From: Stictocephala bisonia
Taxonomy: Eukaryota > Arthropoda > Insecta > Hemiptera > Membracidae
Assembly: GCA_035578905.1 (NCBI GenBank)
Contig: JAQJVL010000798.1
Coordinates: forward strand, 1 to 64,000
Reading direction: 5' to 3'
Length of the DNA stretch: 64,000 nucleotides
Shown here: piece by piece, positions 11,046 to 20,609 of the stretch
How positions within the stretch are numbered: position 1 is the first letter of the stretch
Layout of the letters: each line of letters opens with the position of its first letter
Made by a program: the position numbers and the translations under genes
Notes under the pieces: generated by a model
What the model was told of the DNA's origin: nothing
What the model saw: only the letters and a program-made list of their open reading frames with translations
Database searches by the model: none

Positions 11046-11261
11046 ATTTATGGCTTAATCTAATTATTCACACCACTAACTAACTACCTGGTATCTTCAC
11101 TCATATAACACCAGCGTACTCAATACACTGTCGATCGTCTTGGAACGTGACAATGGCGATTCAAAACTTGTATTTTACGCTAGAAAAAAATCTATTACGT
11201 TTGAGAAAAATTGTAAATGCCTGCTTCTCGAATACCTAAGCTAATTTAATAACATAATCAC

Positions 11262-11465
11262 CCTAACCTACATATCATAACCTAATCTAACCTGGTCAAT
11301 CTAACTTTACCTAATCACTCAACTTAATCTAATCTAACCTAACCTAACATACTCTAACCAAATCTGACCTAACATAACCTAACCTGCTCAATCTAACCTT
11401 ATCTAACCTAACCTACCGTATCATAACCTAATCTAACCAAATCAACCTAACCTAACCTAACTCTA
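11262..11465. repeat. Interstitial CCTAA tract, longest in window
   Basis: About 200 bases of degenerate CCTAA units with spacers such as CATATCATAACCTAATCTAA. It appears to have grown by higher-order duplication, since the CATATCATAACCTAATCTAACC phrase recurs at the start and end. Confidence 0.8.
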
Positions 11466-11819
11466 TTCCATGCCAATTTTTTAAATACCTTTAATTAAGT
11501 TCAAGAATATATAGTAATATTAGTGACGTCATAAAAAAATCGGAAAAATGGTATAGCTTACTGAAAACACTAAACGTAGTGAGCACAGTCTTTGAGAGGA
11601 AATTTATTCGACTATGTATGTATATACAAGTTACAATTTATCACAAACAATCTAAACATTTAAAATTATATTTGGAAAGTTACGAGATCCTTAGAACACT
11701 TGTGGATTGAGGAGAGGAGTGGGAATGTAGGAGTCATTCGTCAAGTCTTACTTGTTTTCGGATTCCTCCTATGTGATTAAGTTAAATAGTTAATTTTTCG
11801 TGCATGTCTATTTAACAGT

Positions 11820-12050
11820 CTTCTCCAGTGAATAATTTTGTTACATCCGAGCCTCCGACCATGTACCTGCTGATGACTTTGAAACTACTTGCAACTCTTT
11901 CGACAATCAGAAGACCGGTTGCTGTCCCTACATCCATCCCCAAACCATTGTGTGATATGAACAGTCGTGGTCGTTGACTCTCCTTTCCCGCTTGGCTACC
12001 AGGCAGCGCCAGTTATCAGTAGCTAACACCCTCATTTTGTAGATGAAAAT
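11820..12050. other. GC-richer unassigned segment
   Basis: A stretch of about 200 bases less AT-rich than its surroundings, with short open frames on both strands (on - one reading GLGMDVGTATGLLIVER). I could not match it to a protein or repeat family. It may be a TE fragment. Confidence 0.3.
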
Positions 12051-12312
12051 TTCTTCACTTGAAAATGTTTTAGGCTTACATTTTCAAATTTCAAAGTTAA
12101 ACCTGCTTTTTAGGACAATTTGTGACTAGTGCCCCCTGAAATAGAGTTTTCTAATTTCTTAGTTTGTTTCTTGTTTTTCTAACTAATTTAGATATAAAAA
12201 AATTTATTTAAGGAAAACATGAAAATCTGACCTAAGACAATTAATTCTGTTCTATTTAAAAAAAGGTAAAGTTTACAAATCATATCCTTTTATTGTGTAT
12301 ATGTTATCTTAC

Positions 12313-12606
12313 GTTAAAACTTCCCTGTAGAATACTACTATACCAGTTGTTTTGTCTGAATTCTTTACTTGTTTCAAGTAATTGTTTAGGTGTCAAAACA
12401 GGCTTCAAAAACAAATATTTCGTAACAGTCACTACCAACCAATAATCTGATTTAGAACATTGTTTTAGCACCAAAATAATTAAACTTCTTCCTCTTATAT
12501 GTAACTCTTCATAACTCAGACGATGGGAACTTTCCCACCAATGTTTCATTGTGACCTCCAAACCTATCCGATAAGAATCTAACCTATTTTTTAATTCAGG
12601 CAGGCT
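12313..12606 (-). CDS. Unassigned exon-like coding segment
   Basis: An open - strand frame of roughly 95 codons ends at a consensus donor, AAC then GTAAGA (bases 12312-12307). A possible acceptor is the AG of TTTATCGTGAG at about 12607. The encoded segment has ordinary protein composition: starts near LPELKNRLDSYRIGLEV, then WWESSHRLSYEEL, IILVLKQCSKSDYW, LTPKQLLETSKEF, and WYSSILQGSF. The upstream frame is stopped by TGA. I do not recognise the family and see no neighbouring exons. It may be one exon of a - strand gene with long introns, a captured gene fragment, or chance. Confidence 0.4.
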
Positions 12607-12871
12607 CACGATAAAGTACAATCACCACATAACCTCAAAAGATAAATATGTCATAATTAAACAATATTCTGCTGAATGGCAACGCTGCAACTCTTAGCTC
12701 AGCTCTACTCTACTTCAGTCTCATACTACTTCTTATGAGATGGACTGAAGATAAGGCATGTGGCTATGATCCCTTGTGGCCCTTATGTGTTGTGTTGTGG
12801 TTGTTATTTTGTTTTGCGTTTTTACTTTTTGTGTGTGTGGGGATTTTTAGAACCTGCTTTCCTATTACAGA

Positions 12872-13689
12872 TAAGAATGGCAAACATTTTCAACATGTCG
12901 ATATATCGCAAACCAAATATCGATCTAACAATAATATCGAACCAAAAATATTGATATATCAGGTAACTTATATGTCGAATTGTTAATGATTTATCTAATT
13001 AAAACTATGCACTAACAATAAAAACTATGTCATGACAAAAAAAAGAAAAAAAATCACTCATGTTTTGCTGTCACTATTTAGAGTAGCCTTCTGAAAGTAA
13101 AAAATCAAATCCATTTATCTACATGAAACAAGAAGTGGTCTGTGGGGTTGAATGATAAAATAATAATAATTATTATAACTTTAATTATTATGTTATTTAT
13201 AAAAGAATAATGTAATAATGATTTGTAAGTTGACTGGCTAAGCATCTTAGAGTCAGCGTTGCCAACTCATACAAATTTATTTACCTGTTTTATATACTTG
13301 TCTACAATAAAGTTCATTTTAGTGCGTTTACCTCCCGTAAAAACTAAACAAAGTTACTTTATTATATCAATGCATGTTTTTTACGCACAACAGGCAATCT
13401 AAATATGTTTTCTTCCGAATCATGATGATTTTGAATAGAGAGAATAACGTCAATATATAGTGATTCGATATATAGGACCAAAATATCGATATGTCCGATA
13501 TTATCGAAAGAAAAGATCGATACTAATATATCGATATATTGACAGGTATTTATCGATATTTCCTATATGTCGATATATCGAACCAAAATATCGATATATC
13601 CGATATTATCGAAAGAAAATATAATTACTAATATATCGACAGGTATTTATCGATGTTTCCTATATATCGATATATCGTTGCCATCCCTA
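12872..13689. mobile_element. hAT-type MITE, copy 1 (818 bp)
   Basis: The ends are TAAGAATGGCAA and TTGCCATCCCTA, imperfect inverted repeats. Flanking 8-base duplications ATTACAGA (12864-12871) and GTTACAGA (13690-13697) differ at one base; 8-bp duplication is the hAT hallmark. Subterminal regions are packed with TATCGATA-like palindromes. There is no transposase, so it is non-autonomous. A second copy lies at 44651-45310. Confidence 0.85.
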
Positions 13690-13770
13690 GTTACAGACAA
13701 AACGTAAATAATTCCATCAGTTGTATCTGTATTACTTGGTAAAATGGCAGGAAGAGTCGGTGACCAAGAT

Positions 13771-13930
13771 CCGGTCTGGACTGAAAGTAACTATCAGTAA
13801 TATTCGTATTGTGCTGTACATGTCACCCACCTTACTCTGTCTGAATAAGTTCCCTGCATAGGCCAATAGTCTATGGTGAATGGACAGAGTAAGGTTGAAA
13901 AGGAGATATCAACCTTGACTATAAAACATT
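13771..13930 (+). repeat. tRNA-Leu-derived SINE A, body only
   Basis: Shares AACTATCAGTAATATTC, ACTCTGTCTGAATAAGTTCC and TCTATGGTGAATGGACAGAG with the other SINE A copies, but lacks the tRNA-like head. Confidence 0.75.
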
Positions 13931-14130
13931 TCTTGTTCCAAACAGAGGATAAGTTGTCTTTATATGGTGGTATGTTGTGCAAAACCATTTATTTAAACTA
14001 TCATGTAGAAAGTACAAAAAAGGTGGGGTTATTCATTACTAAGAAGACGATCTTTAAGATATGGGCAAATGTGAGGGGTGAATGAGTGGGATGGATGTAT
14101 GTGAACTAGTTTAGTCATTGTTACTCATAA

Positions 14131-14470
14131 GGTCTACAGTTTCTTAGAACCATTTATTAATAATTCAATAACCGGGACATCTAAGGGACCTATAGTGTTA
14201 TGTGGAATCTGAACCACTTTGTATTGGTTTGATTTTCAGCTAACTGACAAACCCAATGTAAGTGCTCTTCCTTGCACAACAGCTGCACTCTGGCTACCAC
14301 CCAACACGGTCACCCCAGACTTCTCTAGCAGTGTCCATGTCGATGTCAACCTTGAGCGGGCGCGATGTCAGTATTAAGAGAACCGAGCATAGAACCTATC
14401 GCCTACAATATCCCCAACACTTTCTCCCCAAGTAGTTTGGTTACACTGCGCCACAGTGCCGACTTGTTAC
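14131..14470 (-). repeat. Dispersed repeat B, copy 2 (inverted)
   Basis: Reverse complement begins near GTCGGCACTGTGGCGCAGTG and ends with AATAAATGGTTCTAAGAAAC; this is the fullest copy of the family. It matches 24461-24790 across its length. Confidence 0.8.
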
Positions 14471-15040
14471 CAGTCTCATAACAATTATTTTTCATTTAAT
14501 CTAATAAAAATGGATACTGAACAATAATATTTACAGTACTTTATTATTAAACCAAAAAGTAATTTTGTTAAAAAAAAATAACATTCTTTTCAGTCGTGTT
14601 CTGAGCATAACACTGATTGACGGAACAATGTTCCAGCAATAGAGTTATCAGCTAAAGTGATGTTAGGCCCATAATAATGTAATGCGCCACCCGGAGCGAT
14701 GCGTCATGCACCGTGTGAGCTTAATGGTGTCGGTATCTAGAAGGCGTAGTGTCGGTAAATCAGGAACGGCCTCCGTTAAACTCATGAGCCCATCTTATCC
14801 GCAGCATAGATTAACCGAGCTTACAAATGGTTATACATTATTTATTACGTGCAACATGCAACCACCAAATTATCCAGTTAAAATGATAGAAACAATCCCT
14901 GACAACTCTGTGAGTATTTAAGGAGCATTTCGTCATTCTTTACACTACGTTCGTAATTCAACATAACGAAATCTAATAATATTGTAGTTACATAAATAAC
15001 CATCATGTGTATACACGACATTTTGAGAAGTGGACCAAAA

Positions 15041-15066
15041 AGATATATATATATATATATATATAT

Positions 15067-15118
<52 letters not shown>

Positions 15119-15144
15119 TATATAGATATATATCTTATAAAGAT

Positions 15145-15199
<55 letters not shown>

Positions 15200-15270
15200 A
15201 AGATATATAAAGATATATATATATAAAGATATAAAGATATCTTTTATATATATATATATATCTTATAAAG
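15041..15270. repeat. AT microsatellite cluster
   Basis: Long TA dinucleotide runs broken by AAGATATC and CTTATA phrases. It abuts the mobile element starting at 15280. Reading frames of Ile/Tyr repeats here are artefacts. Confidence 0.95.
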
Positions 15271-15279
15271 ATATATATA

Positions 15280-16970
15280 CAGGGTGGCTGAATAGTTACT
15301 TGCACCCCCTATAACTTTCTTAATACCATTAATATATTATTTCAATTTGTGGCAACCTTCTTAGATATGAAGAACTATATTAATTAAAGCATTTTAAAAT
15401 GACTCCCCATGAAGAGGGCTGAGGGGTGGGGGTGACTGAACATTTTTAAATAGCAGCCCCTATCGTGTGACCCTTCTGATAAAAGAGCTTGGTAAGACGA
15501 GACAGTTAACATAAAAAAAAGTTAAATCGGACCATCCTAAACAAAATGGAGGTCAAGTAAATGAAATGGCTGAAAAGTAACTTGCACCCCATCTAACTTT
15601 TTTAATACTAAAAATATTTTATTTCAATTTGTGACAACCTTCTTAGATATGAAGGGCTGTATTAATTAAAGCATTTTAAAATGTTCCCCATGAAGGGGAT
15701 GGGGGGCAACTCAAATGTTTTAAATATCAACCCCTATTGTGAGACCTCTCTGCTAAAAGAGATTGGTAAGACGAGACAGTTAGCATAAAGAAAAGTTAAA
15801 TCGGACCAGCCAAAACAAAATGGCGGTCAAGTAAAAGTAATGGCTGGAAAGTGATATATAACTCCCACTAGTATTTTAATATAAAATGTGTTTGATTTCA
15901 GTTGAAGAAATATTTTTGCGTAACTAAAGGTCCGGTTACTCAATATTAAGATTTGTAAATGTCGTTTTAGGAAGGAGGTGTTAAGGACAGGCCCTAAAAT
16001 TTGAACAAAATCATCATGTGATACCTCATTATGCAGATTTAGTTTAGACGAGAAGCTGTCATTCATGAAATGTTTTTGACAATTCTTTCCAAAATGGCAG
16101 CTCAAAAAGAGAAGCAGTTAAATGTTATGCTGGAGAAACATTTAATATGCCCTTAACGTTAGTAATAATGTTCTTTCCTTACTGGTTTTAACAAGTTTTG
16201 CTAAATAAATAGAAACTTTCACTGGGTTTCCCAGATGTTTATCTACTTTCCTTTTTAGTTCTTATCTTTGGAAAGGGAGGGGGGCAATGTTCACTTACCA
16301 CAACTGTTTAGAGTTAATGTCTTTTGGTGTTTAATCGTGTATTTTGTGAACGTACTGTTTTACATTGCCTTTACGGATTATTTTTTTCTGTTACTCTTCC
16401 ATTAGAGAAAAATTGTGTTTACATTGAATGAAAGAGTTGAAATAGTACTTTTATTTGGCCAGATCAGAACTTATCCAGCTACTGTCAGGTATTCACCCTG
16501 AACATACAGTTTTAAGAACTGCAGTGGCTAACTTTAGCACACTGGAAATGTCATGGATGACCATAGATCAGGCCGGCATGCTGTGCGAGAAGTAGTAGGA
16601 GAAGGCGTTTTGGCGCAATACAATTTGAATACTCAGCAGTCAGCAAGAGCTGTGGCACGAATCCACAATTTAACAAATTTAATCTGGGAAACCCAGTGAA
16701 AGCTTCTACTTATTTAGCAAAATTTATTCGAAAAATCAATTCCTTTCGAAGTCCGATTTGCAGACCTCTCATTTGATACCAAACTCGACCTAGGCTTATG
16801 TTGAAGAAATTCGTTCAACTCCTCGTAGGGCGTCCACCTGAAAAGATGAAATGTTGCTAATACCGTAAACAACTATGTTCTTTGTAAACATGATAATGTA
16901 CAAGATTTTACTTTTACAAATGAAGTCATACAAAAGTTGTGAAAGCGTTTCCATACTTTTGTCCACCCTG
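15280..16970. mobile_element. Tc1/mariner-like element, chimeric and dead
   Basis: The element is bounded by CAGGGTGG and CCACCCTG with TA on each side (15278-15279 and 16971-16972). A module starting GGCTGAATAGTTACTTGCACC recurs at about 15286 and 15568, with a decayed third start near 15840, so the left part is an internal tandem duplication of about 280 bases. The right end (GTTGTGAAAGCGTTTCCATA) belongs to the MITE family at 28802-29261 and 35696-36924, unlike the left end. Confidence 0.75.
16421..16680 (+). pseudogene. Transposase helix-turn-helix remnant
   Basis: Broken frames read TLNERVEIVLLFGQIRTYPA, then DDHRSGRHAVREVVGEGVLA and TQQSARAVARIHNL. This order is that of the DUF4817/helix-turn-helix start of Tc1/mariner-type transposases in insects (ERVEIV..G...S..A, then RSGRPR, then SxRxxAR). 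Frameshifts separate the blocks and no DDE catalytic part follows. Confidence 0.65.
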
Positions 16971-18000
16971 TATCTGTATAAATAGAAATATAAACTATTA
17001 ATAAAAAGTAATTACCGTGATAAATAACAATGAACACGATAAAAATATTTAAAAATTAAAATAATAAATTTGAAAAATCGCGTACTTATTGGACGTAAAC
17101 GTTGTTTACCATATCGTGAAAAGTATTACTATATTTATAAAGCAATTTTTCACTTAATTCTTTTACATATCATTGGACAGGTCTATGTAATAGTAAACAA
17201 TGGTGCCTTAAACATAACACTAAGTATTTCGCAGTTTAATTTTTTTTTAATAATCAGTATAAACCCACATTAACACGAATTTTTTGCCGGAAATAAAGAT
17301 TTTTCAAAACAACTAAAAATAAAAATAACACATTTTTACTCTAAAAACAATGCATATAACATTAATATAATGTTTTTTCCCTCCTTAACAGGTATGAGAC
17401 ATTCATTTCCTCCTAAGATAAATTAAAAAAGAGATATTTAACGAAACAGAGCAAGTTGGATTATGTTATGTTTGGTTAGGTTAGGTTAAGTCAAGTTATA
17501 TTAGTTAAGGTTAGGTTGGTTGGATTATTTTTTGCTGTATATGCTTGATGGAATCACTTTGGTTGTAACTAGGTTAGCAATATGTATTCACGGTCGAAAA
17601 ATACTAACCTAACCTAACTTAATTTAACCTAACCCACGCATTTGTTGAATATCTCAGTTATTATTTGTCGTATGAATAAATCGGTGTCATATTCTTGTTC
17701 AGGAGAAAAAGGTACACAAGAATAATATGATTTACATAATTTTTGTATTTTTCTTATATATGTTTTTTTTCTGTTATATTTCCGCCACAAACATTTCTAT
17801 GGAACCGTGTTCTTGGGTATATCGAATGGTAAAAAATCTTTAAAATCAAGGGAGACCCCTGCACTCTTCATTTACTAAATTCTATTAACTTCCAGTATTA
17901 CCTAGGATGGATAAGCATGTTGTAGAACAAATACACTCACATTTATTCGTGAAAACAGCTTGGTGCGATGCGTCCGACCAGTGTTGGGGGGAGGGGGAAT
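16971..18000. other. Intergenic DNA with short CCTAA/TTAGG pieces
   Basis: AT-rich. GGTTAGGTTAGGTTAAG at about 17472-17490 and CCTAACCTAACTTAATTTAACC at about 17604-17630 are telomere-like tracts in opposite orientation 115 bases apart. Nothing else recognised. Confidence 0.5.
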
Positions 18001-18210
18001 GTTGTGATTTAACCCCCAGTAGTTGGTGTCTCCATGATTACAGCATCGCCACTAATTAGAGGAGATTAATTAGAATAACCGATAGAGCGAGCCGCAGCTG
18101 TGACCGCCAACTTACGACTTCCCAGTTGTGTCGTAGTGTTGTGTGTGGTGTTCCTCAAGGGTGCGAACTTTACAAGGAGAGTGGTATTTCTGGGAAAGAA
18201 TAATATTGAT
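18000..18210 (-). repeat. Dispersed repeat G, copy 1
   Basis: Reverse complement of 18010-18115 matches 29420-29570: ACAGCTGCGGCTCGCTCTAT, ATTCTAATTAATC and CCTCTAATTAGTGGCGA are near identical. The adjoining 18120-18210 stretch (GGTGTTCCTCAAGGGTGC, GAAAGAATAATATTG) also recurs at 20230-20315. Confidence 0.75.
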
Positions 18211-19035
18211 ATACGTACATTGAATAGAGTTATTATAAATGTCCTAATTTCATGAACAAAAATTAAATATAACATGAATCTAAAATGAAAACAACCCGCC
18301 TCAAAAAAAATTAAAAAAAAATCGTACATCATGTAAATAAATGTTCTATGCATGTAGAACCTTCAAAATAACTTAAAACTCTTTAAATTAATAATAACTC
18401 CCACCCAACCATTCACGAATAGTGGTGATATGCTTATTATATTTTCAAAATAAGTGAAAGTTAACCAGAAAATCTTATTTACAATCTTATCCAAGTGATA
18501 TTATGTAATAAGAACTCGTTATGCTATTAAATACCGATTAATTGTTCACTCTTTTCATAGCAATGTATTCACGTGAAAATTAAGTTTACAAAGTATTAAA
18601 ATAGGAACAGAGACCCTATAGGTCTTTATTTAAAAATAGAAACAAATAAAATTTATTAAAACAAATGGAAATAACGATATAATCGCTTAATAATAAATTG
18701 TATTAGACAGTTTAATCTATGAAGATTCGATTCATAGTTTTTTAAAAATACTTAATAAGTTAAAATTTAAACTTCTAAATAACGCCTCTAAGAGAACTAA
18801 TCAGCCAAGGTATCGAGGCAAGCTGAACAGATGGGGGTTATCTGAGGGAAGGTCCAGGTACTTGCCATCAATTTATGGCGGGATTAGTGACTTAATACCA
18901 TCATTTGTCTGTCCCCACCCACTGAAAATCGTTTCACGAAACAATGGCTTCAAAACTATTTGAAGGTTATTTACCGTGGATAATTTAAATAGTTTCTTGA
19001 TTAGTAAATTACATGTTGGTAGAAATACAAATAAA
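18211..19035. other. Intergenic AT-rich DNA
   Basis: No gene, RNA or repeat family was recognised. A - strand frame at 18066-18353 is low-complexity hydrophobic and overlaps repeat G, so it is not called. Confidence 0.4.
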
Positions 19036-19553
19036 TGCTTATAAATTGTAGCACAAACTTTCCCACATATTAAACACCAGAAATAAAAACTTTGAAAATT
19101 ACCAGTTTGATTCCCAAATAAGTTTTTCTTTGCCATAGCTAAAAACTGGTCACGTTAGAGACATGCGGATTTTTACTAAAATATCTTAAATTGAAATTCA
19201 CATCTTTCCTGAAACTGTGATCAGAATCGTTAGAGCCGTTTTTGAGAAAATTCCATTGTTGTATGTCTTTTGCCCATAAAATTATAAAAAAACTAAAATT
19301 TCAAAAATGTGAAAAAATAATCTTGAGATATTGGCTAAATACACCGAAATACCGAATTTCATTAAAATTAATCAATCCGTGTGTTTTCCAGTGAAGTGCA
19401 CATACACATACAGACACACGGACAGACATGCACATTTTTGTTCGAAAAAACACTTGTTTAGGTTCAGGGGAATCCATTTTAAGACCAACTTGTAAACATC
19501 TTTTTACGATCATAATACTTTCTCTATGCTAGCGTATACGGGAGAAAGTAAAA
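19036..19553 (+). repeat. Dispersed repeat F, copy 1
   Basis: Shares GTTAGAGACATGCG, ATCGTTAGAGCC, AAACTAAAATTTC, a CAGACACACGGACAGAC stretch, and TTTCTCTATGCTAGCGTA with copies at 34678-35200, 43135-43560 (inverted) and 52525-52790. Class unknown; no terminal inverted repeats seen. Confidence 0.8.
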
Positions 19554-19557
19554 AAAG

Positions 19558-19785
19558 TGAACGTCACGCAAAATAAATTTATTACGATATAAGTACGAAA
19601 TATACAAATATTCTGGAATAGATTTTAGTAAACAACGTTTACCTTTACCAGACCAGAGGGAGGCCTTCCTTCATAAATCTCTCTGGTCTGAGGAAGATGA
19701 ACATTGTTTACTCAAATCAACCATCATAATATTTGTATGTGTTGTACTTATATTGTAATAAATTTGTGTTGTTGACGTACATTAT
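19558..19785. repeat. Foldback of Penelope-type terminal repeats
   Basis: Arms of about 100 bases (19558-19660 and 19676-19785) pair through AAATTTATTACGATATAAGT, GTAAACAACGTT and CAGACCAGAG. The arm sequence recurs once at 47400-47570, immediately 3' of the Penelope-like reading frames, which identifies it as the terminal repeat of that element in head-to-head form. Confidence 0.75.
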
Positions 19786-19789
19786 AATG

Positions 19790-20120
19790 TAAATTAGAAA
19801 AAACCCCAGTGTTTATATTGATTCAAAGTACACAAAACCATATTGAGTTCTCATTCCTCGAAATATCATAGGAATAAATTGTCTAAAAATACTTACTATT
19901 TGTCTGCGTTTATATTACTAAAAATAATTTACTTACGTAAAAGTTCATAGAATAAATAGAAATTAAACGTCTTAAATATTAAATTGTAAGTAATATATTT
20001 CTCAATTAATTCACATATTTACCCTTGCCTAATACAGTAGTATCAGCTGAAAAATATTGTCGATCAGTTAGAAAATGCAGTAATAAGTTTATATAAATTG
20101 TTCAACTTCAATAATTTAAA
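19790..20120. other. Intergenic AT-rich DNA
   Basis: Nothing recognised. Confidence 0.4.
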
Positions 20121-20144
20121 CCCTAACGATATCATGAAAAAAGT

Positions 20145-20600
20145 GATGGCCTACCCCCCCCCCCACCACCCACATACGTTGTGGACCCTCCCACCCATAC
20201 ACTATCGATTATATTGATCCACATAATACCCACCCTTACGACTTCAATGTTTTGTGTGGTGTCCCTCAAGGGTGCACTATCCAAGGAAGATGGTACCTCT
20301 GAGAAAGAATAATATTGTATTTTACCCATACCCGTGCAGTGATATATGGTACACCCTTACAACTACAGATGTATTAACCCACCTATACGTGTACAGTGGT
20401 ATCGATACACCACCACTCATACACGATCAATTGTATTGACCCACCTCCCATCTATATACGTCCGTTTATATTGACCCACTCACCCATACACGTACTGTGA
20501 TATATGACCCATCCATATACCACCAGTGGTGATGACCCATCTACTAACCCACACACGTACACTGACATGGTACAATCCTTCACCCACCCTTCTATAAAAT
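20145..20600. repeat. Degenerate minisatellite of ACCCACC/ATACACG units
   Basis: Irregular units around 30-40 bases with CCCACC, CATACACG, TACA(C/G)TG and ATTGACCC. The same unit is clean at 48781-49018 and appears inverted at 51425-51475. A piece of repeat G (20230-20315) is embedded. Confidence 0.75.
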
Positions 20601-20609
20601 GGCACTGAC

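Noticed and set aside
14682..14921. 79-codon + strand frame
   Set aside because: No motif, no splice signals, and atypical composition for a conserved protein.
15005..15226. Open frames of Ile-Tyr repeats
   Set aside because: They are translations of a TA microsatellite.
18126..18170. CGVPQGC reading, similar to the LINE RT motif GVPQG
   Set aside because: The sequence following the motif does not continue as RT (no LGPLLF) in either copy (18140 and 20255), so chance is likelier.
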